Source: Clostridiaceae bacterium (lineage in GTDB: Bacteria > Bacillota > Clostridia > Oscillospirales > Acutalibacteraceae). Taken from it: a stretch of 14,329 bases of DNA. Shown piece by piece: positions 6,136-12,859 of the stretch. The stretch spans positions 1 through 14,329 of the forward strand of contig CAJGCL010000048.1 of assembly GCA_904501675.1 (NCBI GenBank), given 5' to 3'. The first letter of the stretch is position 1, and each line of letters starts with the position of its first letter. The position numbers were made by a program, and so were the translations under genes. Below the pieces are notes generated by a model, which saw only the letters and a list, made by a program, of their open reading frames with translations, did not search any database and was not told where the DNA came from.

Positions 6136-7707
6136 AATATTTTCAGCAATTTCCTTGAAAATAGGTCCGCAATCACTACCGCCTGAAGAGCCTTGCTCCT
6201 TCAGTATGCAGATAGTGTATTGCGGATTTTCTTTTGGGAAAAATCCTGCAAACCAACAAAATTTAATTTCGTTTCCATTTTTATCATATTGACCGCTTTG
6301 AGCGGTGGCAGTTTTGCTGCAACAGGTGTAAAATTCGCTTTTTGCCATGGTGCCTGTGCCATCTGTTGCAGTGTATTCTAAAGCGTTTTTTATTGTGTTA
6401 CAGGTGGGGATTTTTAATATTTTTTCTCTTTCGGCACTCTTGGTTTCGGTGAGGGTGCCGTTTATATCTGTAGTCCCTTTTATGAGGGTTGGTCTAATAT
6501 AATAACCGCCATTTCCAATACAGGAAAATATTGCTGCAATTTGAATGGGCGTTGCAGTAAAACGTCCTTGACCGAAAGCGAAATTTCCTGTATCAGCATC
6601 GCATTTGAATTCATTAACACATGGTAAAACACCTGAGTCTGTCATGTATGAATTACCGAAATCAATGCTTTCGCCTAAATGAAAAAGCTTGGACATATCA
6701 ATAATCTTGTCTGCTCTTGTTTTAACTCCTAAATTAATAAAATACGGGTTGCAGGATTTAGCCAGTGCTAAGTTGAAATCAATTTTTCCATGGCCGTCTG
6801 TTTTGCTACAATGGAAAGTGTTTCCGTTGAAAGTGATTTCCCCGTTACATTCATATTCTGCCGGGAGAATATTATTTTCAAGTGATGCTGCCGCAGTAAC
6901 GACCTTAAAAACAGAGCCAACAGGAAAAGCTGAAAATGCTCTGTTTATAAATGGCAAATCTTCATTGCTTAAATCAGCACTAATATTATTGATGTCGTAG
7001 TCAGGTAATGAAGCACAGGCAAGAATCTGGTTTGTTTTAGTGTCTAAAATAACGCCTGCTCCCTTTTGTATGTTGCCATTTATCAATGCTTTTTCCAGAA
7101 TTTCCTGAAGTTTTATATCAATTGTTAAAATAATACCGCTTTTATTGTAATAATTATTATCACGAATCTCCGCTGCTTCGTTTGTAAGCATTCTGCCGTT
7201 TGCATCAGCTGAGTAGGCAATTTCAAGAGTGCCACCTGTTTTTTTGAAATATTCATTGTAATATTTTTCAATTCCGCAAACACCATTACCGCTTGCGTCG
7301 GTGTAGCCAATAATATGAGTAAGAAGGGGACTTGAACGATTATCAATCAATGGAAGTGGTTTCATATCTTCGCAATTCTCGTAGTTGCTGGGATTATCTG
7401 TTTTCTTGATTACAAGCCATCCTTTGGTGAGTTGCTCCAACGTTTTCTTTTCTTCTATTATGTTTCTCAGTTGCTTTAAAGCAAGTGTTGTTGGTTTGAT
7501 GCATACGGCATATTTTTGTGTGCTTGTAGCTATCGGTATAAGATTTCTGTCATAAATATAGCCTCTTTTAACGGCTATTTCTTTAACCCTTGTTCCTTGT
7601 TGTGAAGAGACTTCTTTATGCAAAACAGATAAAGAAAATAATCTACCGCATAAACATAGGAACAGTATATTTATGGTAAGTCCAAAGCATAAAACTCTTT
7701 TTTTCAT
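6121..7707 (-). CDS. Class B penicillin-binding protein (D,D-transpeptidase) with KTA in place of KTG
   Basis: A 528-residue membrane-anchored peptidoglycan cross-linking enzyme acting outside the cytoplasmic membrane. One N-terminal membrane segment (about 5-25) is followed by the class B motif RGYIYDRN (48-55) and a rather short dimerisation region. The transpeptidase domain has the SxxK motif S265-V-F-K268 (PVGSVFK), the SxN motif S318-C-N320 (AKSCNPYF) and K465-T-A-T-A-Q, where most relatives have KTGTA. The family end (WFAGFFP, then SSGGSDCGPIFKEI) is present, so the protein looks complete. At 528 residues it is shorter than many class B PBPs. The mature part has about 16 cysteines, unusual for an exported protein. 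Whether it serves elongation, division or sporulation cannot be told. The Shine-Dalgarno before ATG 7707 is weak and I could not settle a promoter. It is divergent from tcdA and convergent with, and overlapping, the PLP enzyme gene. Confidence 0.92.
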   Translation of the reverse strand: MKKRVLCFGLTINILFLCLCGRLFSLSVLHKEVSSQQGTRVKEIAVKRGYIYDRNLIPIATSTQKYAVCIKPTTLALKQLRNIIEEKKTLEQLTKGWLVIKKTDNPSNYENCEDMKPLPLIDNRSSPLLTHIIGYTDASGNGVCGIEKYYNEYFKKTGGTLEIAYSADANGRMLTNEAAEIRDNNYYNKSGIILTIDIKLQEILEKALINGNIQKGAGVILDTKTNQILACASLPDYDINNISADLSNEDLPFINRAFSAFPVGSVFKVVTAAASLENNILPAEYECNGEITFNGNTFHCSKTDGHGKIDFNLALAKSCNPYFINLGVKTRADKIIDMSKLFHLGESIDFGNSYMTDSGVLPCVNEFKCDADTGNFAFGQGRFTATPIQIAAIFSCIGNGGYYIRPTLIKGTTDINGTLTETKSAEREKILKIPTCNTIKNALEYTATDGTGTMAKSEFYTCCSKTATAQSGQYDKNGNEIKFCWFAGFFPKENPQYTICILKEQGSSGGSDCGPIFKEIAENILFDF

Positions 7708-7746
7708 GAAAAACCAACTTTTCTGCCAAATTTACACATTTATTAT

Positions 7747-7774
7747 TTGACATTCGTCTGTATAATATTATAAT
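7747..7774 (+). promoter_or_regulatory. Promoter of the tcdA-yhaM-DUF2804-prmA operon
   Basis: A consensus -35 TTGACA (7747-7752), a 16-bp spacer and a consensus -10 TATAAT (7769-7774) are present. Transcription would start near 7781 and give a leader of about 25 nt. It lies in the 98-bp divergent region shared with the penicillin-binding protein gene. That region is too AT-rich, with TATAAT-like words on both strands, to name the opposing promoter. Confidence 0.75.
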
Positions 7775-7805
7775 TAAAATATAACTAAAATTTAGTAGGT
7801 GGAAA

Positions 7806-8492
7806 ATGGACGAAAAATTTTCACGCACAATAGGTGTAATCGGTGAGGATAATTTTAAAAAGCTTAATAAATCGTCTGTTATTGTTTTTGGCCTTGGCGG
7901 AGTAGGCGGTGCGGTATGCGAAGCGCTTGTTAGGTCAGGGGTAGGAACGATCGCGCTTGTAGATAAAGATGTTGTTGATATAACAAATATCAACCGCCAA
8001 CTTATTGCTACAACTGAAACTGTTGGTATTCGAAAAACAGATGCAGCTGAAAAAAGACTTTTGTCAATCAATCCTCATTTGAAAGTTATAAAATATGATT
8101 TATTTTATCTTCCTGAAACATCAAGGGAAATAGATCTATCAAAATATGATTTTGCAGTTGATTGTATTGATAATGTTACAGCAAAGCTGGAACTCGCGGT
8201 AAGGTGTAGTCAAGCAGGTGTTGCGCTTATATCATCAATGGGTACAGGAAACAAGCTTCATCCGGAAATGCTTGAAATTTCTGATATATCTAAAACAAGC
8301 GTCTGTCCTTTAGCAAGAGTAATGCGCAGGGAGTTAAAGAAAAGAGGAATCACTCATCTTCCTGTTGTTTATTCAAAGGAAGAGCCTGTTAAAACGGAAC
8401 TTTCGGTTCCCGGCTCAATGTCCTTTACTCCACCTGTTGCAGGTTATCTTTTGTGCTCGTATGTAATAAGAAATATATTAGGAATAAATTAG
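7806..8492 (+). CDS. tcdA: tRNA threonylcarbamoyladenosine dehydratase (TcdA/YrvM)
   Basis: A 228-residue cytoplasmic E1-like (ThiF/MoeB/HesA fold) enzyme. TcdA uses ATP to convert t6A at position 37 of ANN-decoding tRNAs to its cyclic form, ct6A. The opening FSRTIGVIGEDNFKKL is typical of the family, where FSR..LLG is usual. The nucleotide-binding GLGGVGG lies at 29-35. Asp53 and the downstream NINRQ (61-65) form the ATP site (LVDKDVVDITNINRQ). SSMGTGNKLHPEML and SVCPLARVMRRELKKRG are the C-terminal TcdA signatures; the last commonly has DPLARVMRR, and here the first residue is Cys. AGGTGG directly precedes the ATG. It is first in an operon with a strong promoter, and its stop is 13 bp from the next start. 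MoeB or ThiF is unlikely, because no sulfur-carrier gene is nearby and the C-terminal motifs are those of TcdA. Confidence 0.93.
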   Translation: MDEKFSRTIGVIGEDNFKKLNKSSVIVFGLGGVGGAVCEALVRSGVGTIALVDKDVVDITNINRQLIATTETVGIRKTDAAEKRLLSINPHLKVIKYDLFYLPETSREIDLSKYDFAVDCIDNVTAKLELAVRCSQAGVALISSMGTGNKLHPEMLEISDISKTSVCPLARVMRRELKKRGITHLPVVYSKEEPVKTELSVPGSMSFTPPVAGYLLCSYVIRNILGIN

Positions 8493-8505
8493 TCAGAGGT
8501 GTGCT

Positions 8506-9489
8506 ATGAATTTTACACAGTGTGAAAAACCGGGTTTTGTAGAAGGCTTCGGTTTAGTTAAATCTTGTGATAAAAAAAGTGCCAAAAACGGTACGTTTTA
8601 TCTTGATATTGTTCTTGCTGATAAAGATGGTGAAACATTTGCAAAAATGTGGGATTACAGAGAAGATGTAATTCCTCTTCCTGCAGTAAACACTATAGTT
8701 AAGGTGCGCGGTACACTTCAGCAGTATAACGGCAACGAGCAATTCATAATTCAGCGAATCCGCGAGACTAATATGAACGATAATGTTAATATTTCAGATT
8801 TTATAAAATCTGCAGATTGCGATGGCGAAATTATGCTTGATACAATTGTGCGTTTGGTAGCTAATTTTCAGGATGAAGAACTGAAAAACGTTGTTCTTTC
8901 TATGCTTGCCGACAATAAAGACGAGCTTCTCACTTTCCCTGCAGCAGAAAAACTTCACCACGCAATGCGTGGCGGTCTTCTTTATCATACGCTTTCAATC
9001 GTGCGCCTTGCAGAAAGTGTTTGTTCAATCTATCCTTGTATAGACAGAGAACTTCTTCTCTCAGGTGCAATCCTTCACGATATTGCGAAACTTCGCGAAT
9101 ATAGTGTAGGCTCAACAGGTATGGTAGATGGTCATACTGTTGAGGGTATGCTTCTTGGCCATCTTGTTATGGGTGCAGAAGATGTAGGCAGAAAATGTGA
9201 TGAGTTAGGTATAGATAGTGAAAAGAAAATCCTTCTTCAGCATATGCTTATTTCTCACCATGGTAAACTGGAATTTGGCGCAGCAGTAAGACCAAGCTTT
9301 ATTGAAGCAGAGGTTCTTAGTCAGCTTGACCTTTTTGATGCTAATGTTTATGAAATGGCAGATGCTGTAAAGGATGTTGCAAAAGGTGAGTTTACAAATC
9401 GTTTGTGGATGCTTGATAACAGGCGTTTTTATAATCACGGCAGACTCAATGTTGAACCGTCAGCCAACATTATTGATAAAGAAAATTAA
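8506..9489 (+). CDS. yhaM: YhaM-type 3'-5' exoribonuclease (OB fold plus HD domain)
   Basis: A 327-residue cytoplasmic RNase of the YhaM family, which degrades single-stranded RNA from the 3' end with a divalent metal and takes part in RNA turnover in Gram-positive bacteria. The N-terminal 90 residues form an OB-type nucleic-acid binding domain (GFVEGFGLVKSCDKKSAKNG, then VRGTLQQYNGNEQFII). The HD domain follows. Metal ligands are visible as His161 (GGLLYHTLS), His191-Asp192 (GAILHDIAKL), His251 (ISHHGK), and an Asp in LSQLDLFDA (275-278). The length is close to the family norm of about 315. AGAGGT (8495-8500) lies 5 nt before the ATG. An 18-bp perfect palindrome at 8795-8812 lies in the linker between the two domains and is probably incidental. 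Being next to tcdA and prmA fits an RNA/translation operon. Confidence 0.92.
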   Translation: MNFTQCEKPGFVEGFGLVKSCDKKSAKNGTFYLDIVLADKDGETFAKMWDYREDVIPLPAVNTIVKVRGTLQQYNGNEQFIIQRIRETNMNDNVNISDFIKSADCDGEIMLDTIVRLVANFQDEELKNVVLSMLADNKDELLTFPAAEKLHHAMRGGLLYHTLSIVRLAESVCSIYPCIDRELLLSGAILHDIAKLREYSVGSTGMVDGHTVEGMLLGHLVMGAEDVGRKCDELGIDSEKKILLQHMLISHHGKLEFGAAVRPSFIEAEVLSQLDLFDANVYEMADAVKDVAKGEFTNRLWMLDNRRFYNHGRLNVEPSANIIDKEN

Positions 9490-9506
9490 TTTCGGGAGGG
9501 TGCAGA

Positions 9507-10538
9507 ATGAGAAATCATGAAGTAACAAATGTGCAGAAGCTTTTAAAGGAAGATGGCTCTTTAAGAGAACCGGGTTGGTCAAAACAGCTTGTTCAGGAAT
9601 ATAGCCGTGCAGATATTAAAGCTCCAAAATTCAGAATCAAAGAATGGGATTATTATCTTGTGGTTTCTGAAGAGCACGATATTGCAGTTGCATTTACAAT
9701 TTCTGATGATGGCTATATTGGTCTTCAGTCAGCATCTTTCCTTGACTTGGGTGAAAACCCATGGGAGCATACAGAAACAATTCTTAATGCTTTCCCAATG
9801 GGTAAATTAAAACTTCCGACATCAAGCGTTTCAGGTGTAACAAAATATAAAGATAAACGCCTCGATATGCATTTTGATGCAGGCAAGGATAAGCGAGTGA
9901 TTTTCTGCGATTACAAGAATTTCCACGAGGGAAAAACGCTTAAATGCAACATTACTCTCGCTCAGCCGACCATGGATACAATGGTTATTGCAACTCCTTG
10001 GAAAGAGAAGAAAACAGCTTTCTACTATAATCAGAAAATCAACTGTATGCGCGCAAGCGGTACAATTGAATATGATGGCGTTACATATGAATTAAATCCT
10101 GAAATTGACTATGGTACTCTTGACTGGGGTCGTGGTGTGTGGACTTATGACAATACATGGTATTGGGGTTCAGGTAACGCAACAGTTAACGGCAAGCCTT
10201 TTGGCTTTAATATTGGCTACGGCTTTGGTGATACTACAGCTGCAAGCGAAAACATGCTTTTCTACGATGGTAAATGCCATAAACTTGATGACGTTATATT
10301 CAATATTCCTGCCTCCGGTTACACGGATCCTTGGACATTCACTTCAAGCGATGGCAGATTTGAAATGAACTTTGTACCCATCCTTGACAGAGCTGCAAAG
10401 ATTGATGTTAAGTTCATAATCACAGATCAGCATCAGGTGTTCGGCAGATTAAGCGGTAAAGCAGTGCTTGATGATGGTACAGTACTTGAAATCAAAGACT
10501 GCCTTTGCTTTGCAGAAGATGTTCACAATAAGTATTGA
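9507..10538 (+). CDS. DUF2804 family protein of unknown function
   Basis: A 343-residue soluble protein with no signal peptide or membrane segment. I recognise it as DUF2804 from its tryptophan- and tyrosine-rich central block, LDWGRGVWTYDNTWYWGSG (about 207-225), the following GKPFGFNIGYGFGDTTAASENM, and the C-terminal AEDVHNKY. No catalytic motif is known to me. The beta-strand-rich, aromatic composition recalls lipocalin- or hydroxysqualene-dehydratase-like barrels, but that is only an impression. GGGAGGG lies well placed before the ATG, only 17 bp after yhaM, so it is co-transcribed. It sits between an RNase gene and an L11 methyltransferase gene, with no obvious reason. The protein is intact, with codon use like its neighbours, so it is a native gene rather than a recent arrival. 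Confidence 0.82.
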   Translation: MRNHEVTNVQKLLKEDGSLREPGWSKQLVQEYSRADIKAPKFRIKEWDYYLVVSEEHDIAVAFTISDDGYIGLQSASFLDLGENPWEHTETILNAFPMGKLKLPTSSVSGVTKYKDKRLDMHFDAGKDKRVIFCDYKNFHEGKTLKCNITLAQPTMDTMVIATPWKEKKTAFYYNQKINCMRASGTIEYDGVTYELNPEIDYGTLDWGRGVWTYDNTWYWGSGNATVNGKPFGFNIGYGFGDTTAASENMLFYDGKCHKLDDVIFNIPASGYTDPWTFTSSDGRFEMNFVPILDRAAKIDVKFIITDQHQVFGRLSGKAVLDDGTVLEIKDCLCFAEDVHNKY

Positions 10539-10546
10539 GGTGCTAA

Positions 10547-11464
10547 ATGGAATATACAGAAGTAAAAATATTTGTTAAAACGGAAGATACTGAAAGAGCG
10601 TCTTCTGTTGCGATTATGACTGTACCTTATGGTATTTACATTGAGGATTACAGCGATCTGGAGCAAGGTGCGTGGGAAATTGCCCATATTGACCTTATAG
10701 ATGAAGATTTGCTTAATAAAAACAGAGAAGAATCTATAATCCACGTTTTTATTGAAGAAGGTAACAATCCCGCGGAAGCAGTTTCATTTATTTCAGAAAG
10801 ACTTAATGCAGAAAGTATTTCTCACAGAATTGAAACAGGTGGCGTTAATTCAGACGATTGGCAGGATAAGTGGAAAGCATTCTTCAAACCCCAATCAATA
10901 GGCGAAAGGCTTTTTGTAAGACCAGTCTGGATAGATGATTACGATAGCGGTAACAGAGCTGTTCTTAATATTGAACCGGGAGCTGCTTTCGGTACAGGTA
11001 CTCACGAAACAACACGCCTTTGCCTTGAAACTCTTGATATAATTATAAAAGACGGCGATACAGTTCTTGATATCGGTTGCGGTAGCGGTATTCTTGCAAT
11101 TGCTTCAATGCTTTTGGGTGCAAAAGAGGGCTTTGGTGTTGATATTGACCCGTTAGCCGTTAAAACTGCAAAAGAAAACGGATTAATGAATAACCTTAAG
11201 CATCCTGAACTCTCATTTGTTTGTGGCGACCTTGCAGATAAGGTTACAAAGCAATACGATGTTGTTGTTGCAAACATTGTGGCAGATATTATTATTCTTT
11301 TCAGCACTCAGGTGCGTGCATTTATGAAACCAGGCGCAAAGTTTATTGCTTCAGGTATAATAGATACAAGAGCAGATGAAGTGTGCCTTGCTCTTCAAAA
11401 TGCGGGCCTTGTTCTGAAAGAACGTATAGAAGATAATGGCTGGGTATGCCTTGTTTGTGAATAA
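10547..11464 (+). CDS. prmA: Ribosomal protein L11 methyltransferase
   Basis: A 305-residue cytoplasmic S-adenosylmethionine-dependent methyltransferase that trimethylates ribosomal protein L11. The N-terminal L11-recognition domain includes DDWQDKWKAFFKPQSIGERLFVRP (about 103-126). The PrmA signature EPGAAFGTGTHETTRLCL (143-160) follows. The AdoMet site is LDIGCGSGIL (174-183), with the acidic GVDIDPLAV (197-205) closing it. The VVANIVAD block (240-247) corresponds to the NPPY-like motif of amino-group methyltransferases. The length is normal. The Shine-Dalgarno GAGG (10537-10540) overlaps the TGA of the DUF2804 gene (10536-10538), so the two are tightly coupled. It is the last gene before a terminator-like hairpin. 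In many bacteria prmA lies near dnaJ or rsmE; here its neighbours are yhaM and tcdA upstream and a carboxypeptidase downstream. Confidence 0.95.
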   Translation: MEYTEVKIFVKTEDTERASSVAIMTVPYGIYIEDYSDLEQGAWEIAHIDLIDEDLLNKNREESIIHVFIEEGNNPAEAVSFISERLNAESISHRIETGGVNSDDWQDKWKAFFKPQSIGERLFVRPVWIDDYDSGNRAVLNIEPGAAFGTGTHETTRLCLETLDIIIKDGDTVLDIGCGSGILAIASMLLGAKEGFGVDIDPLAVKTAKENGLMNNLKHPELSFVCGDLADKVTKQYDVVVANIVADIIILFSTQVRAFMKPGAKFIASGIIDTRADEVCLALQNAGLVLKERIEDNGWVCLVCE

Positions 11465-11473
11465 AACCATTAA

Positions 11474-11526
11474 CCTTTCTCATATAGTTTCACGAGGTGA
11501 ATTATATGAGAAAGGCTTTTATTTTT
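11474..11526 (+). promoter_or_regulatory. Hairpin that spans the dacF start region and resembles a terminator
   Basis: The arms at 11474-11486 and 11503-11515 (CCTTTCTCATATA and its exact complement) form a 13-bp perfect stem with a 16-nt loop. The loop holds the Shine-Dalgarno GAGGTG (11494-11499), and the right arm holds the ATG (11506-11508). Immediately downstream comes CTTTTATTTTTACTTTT, and an outer 7-bp pairing (AATAAAA at 11460-11466 with TTTTATT at 11517-11523) can extend the stem. The element therefore resembles an intrinsic terminator for prmA placed on top of the start of the next gene. It could also hide the start codon. Function is inferred. Confidence 0.6.
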
Positions 11527-12756
11527 ACTTTTAGTTTAATTTTGATAGTCAATTTATTGTGTGTGTCTGCAATGGGTGGCAATGTTGTTAAAGGTGAGGA
11601 GGAAATAACTCTTCCTGCGTCCTTTACTGCTTCCGTTGAAAATAAGGAAGATCTTTCAAAACTCCCTGTTGATATAAGAGCAAAGTCCGCAGTGCTTATG
11701 GACGTTGCTACAGGTGAGGTGTTAATGGAATATAATGCGGATTTAAAGCTTTTCCCTGCATCTGTAACAAAAATTATGACTATTCTTCTTGTGGCAGAGG
11801 CTATAAACAGTAAAAAAATATCTCTTACAGATAAGGTTTCCTGTTCAGAAAATGCCGCATCCAAAGGCGGTTCACAGATATGGCTTGAACCGGGAGAACA
11901 GATGACTGTTGACGAACTCCTCAGGGCAACAGTTATCGGCAGTGCAAACGATGCGGCAACTCTTCTTGGTGAATATGTTTCAGGTAGCGAGGAAGCGTTT
12001 ATTGATTTAATGAACCAGAGAGCAAAAGAACTGAAAATGGAAAACACAAATTTTGTCAATGCTACAGGTCTTGATGATACAACAGAGGCGCATCTTACAA
12101 CATCACGTGATATAGCAATTATGTCAAGAGAGCTTTTAAAATATGACTTTATTATTGATTACACAACTGTATGGATGGATTCTCTTCGCTCAGGTGAAAC
12201 AGAGCTTGTAAACACAAATAAATTGGTAAGGTTTTATAAAGGTACAACAGGACTTAAAACTGGCACAACCGCAAAGGCCGGTTGTTGCGTAAGCGCAAGC
12301 GCCAAACGGGATAATTTGCACCTTGTAGCAGTTGTGATGGGCAGTGCTAACAGCAACGATAGATTTGAAACAGCTAAAAAAATGCTTAACTGGGGCTTTT
12401 CGAATTACACAATACTTTTACCACAGATTGATAAAAATTCCGTGAATCTTGTTCCTGTAATTGATGGACTCTCAACTGTTGTGGATGTAAATATACCTTC
12501 CTTGGAGCCTGTTTTGATAAAGAAAGGTGATAGAGAAAAGGTAAGAGTTGACGTGAAACTTTGCGAAAATGTGGAGGCTCCTGTTGCAAAAGGGCAGACC
12601 TTAGGAAACGCTACTGTTTTTGTAGGTGATGAAAAGGTGGGCGAGTATAAATTAACTGCTTTACAAGAGGTAAAAAAAATCAATTTCTTACACGCTTTAA
12701 TGAAGATTTTTAACTATATTTCCAATGGAGATGATTCTTTCCCTTTTACTGCCTGA
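11506..12756 (+). CDS. dacF: D-alanyl-D-alanine carboxypeptidase (DacF/PBP5 type)
   Basis: A secreted low-molecular-weight penicillin-binding protein that removes the terminal D-Ala of peptidoglycan stem peptides. I start it at ATG 11506 (416 residues), because GAGG (11494-11497) lies 8 nt upstream; the longer frame begins at a GTG lying within that Shine-Dalgarno. The N-terminus MRKAFIFTFSLILIVNLLCVSA is a signal peptide with likely cleavage after Ala22. The catalytic motifs are S86-V-T-K89 (FPASVTKIMT), S146-A-N148 (IGSANDAA) and K251-T-G (GLKTGTTAKAG). A PBP5-type C-terminal domain (about 300-385) is followed by KKINFLHALMKIFNYIS, likely an amphipathic membrane-binding helix. No separate promoter was found, so it is probably read through from the prmA operon, subject to the hairpin at its start. 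Whether it serves vegetative growth or sporulation is unknown; the symbol marks the subfamily. Confidence 0.92.
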   Translation: MRKAFIFTFSLILIVNLLCVSAMGGNVVKGEEEITLPASFTASVENKEDLSKLPVDIRAKSAVLMDVATGEVLMEYNADLKLFPASVTKIMTILLVAEAINSKKISLTDKVSCSENAASKGGSQIWLEPGEQMTVDELLRATVIGSANDAATLLGEYVSGSEEAFIDLMNQRAKELKMENTNFVNATGLDDTTEAHLTTSRDIAIMSRELLKYDFIIDYTTVWMDSLRSGETELVNTNKLVRFYKGTTGLKTGTTAKAGCCVSASAKRDNLHLVAVVMGSANSNDRFETAKKMLNWGFSNYTILLPQIDKNSVNLVPVIDGLSTVVDVNIPSLEPVLIKKGDREKVRVDVKLCENVEAPVAKGQTLGNATVFVGDEKVGEYKLTALQEVKKINFLHALMKIFNYISNGDDSFPFTA

Positions 12757-12782
12757 AAAACCTTATAAACCCTTGAAATGCC

Positions 12783-12811
12783 TTGACTTTTCTCTGTTAC
12801 TTTGTTAAAAT
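12783..12811 (+). promoter_or_regulatory. thrC promoter
   Basis: TTGACT (12783-12788), a 17-bp spacer and TAAAAT (12806-12811) form a good sigma-A promoter. The predicted start near 12818 gives a leader of about 40 nt. I see no convincing intrinsic terminator between the dacF stop at 12756 and this promoter. Confidence 0.7.
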
Positions 12812-12820
12812 AAATCGAAA

Positions 12821-12859
12821 ATGGAGTAATAGGGTTATTCCCTTTAAGGATGTGTTTAA
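12821..12859 (+). promoter_or_regulatory. Short thrC leader with small alternative hairpins and AAGGA ribosome site
   Basis: GGAGTAA (12823-12829) can pair with TTATTCC (12835-12841), with one G-U pair. AGGG (12831-12834) can instead pair with CCCT (12840-12843), so the two pairings exclude each other. A two-codon ATG-GAG-stop lies at 12821-12829 without a Shine-Dalgarno. The ribosome site AAGGA (12846-12850) is 9 nt before the thrC ATG. No T-box motif or threonine-rich leader peptide is present. A regulatory role is weakly supported; the ribosome site is clear. Confidence 0.35.

Noticed and set aside
6428..6463. CGGCAC...GTGCCG stem on the plus strand
   Set aside because: Only 6 bp with a long loop, within the penicillin-binding protein gene and without a T-run; not a credible terminator.
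7643..8071. 142-codon open frame on the minus strand across the tcdA start and the divergent promoter
   Set aside because: It covers the tcdA promoter and antisense coding region, has no ribosome site or recognisable domain, and overlaps the real penicillin-binding protein gene.
8795..8812. 18-bp perfect palindrome CAGATTTTATAAAATCTG inside yhaM
   Set aside because: It lies in an AT-rich linker within coding sequence, is short, has no loop and no associated signal; chance is the simplest explanation.
11497..11505. GTG start for the carboxypeptidase
   Set aside because: This GTG is part of the GAGGTG Shine-Dalgarno of the ATG at 11506; the signal peptide starts naturally with MRKAF at the ATG.
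11502..12059. 185-codon open frame on the minus strand opposite the carboxypeptidase
   Set aside because: It is antisense to a gene with all family motifs, has no recognisable motif of its own, and is low-complexity serine-rich translation typical of a shadow frame.
12757..12782. Possible terminator after the carboxypeptidase
   Set aside because: Repeated CCTT words but no inverted repeat followed by a T-run.
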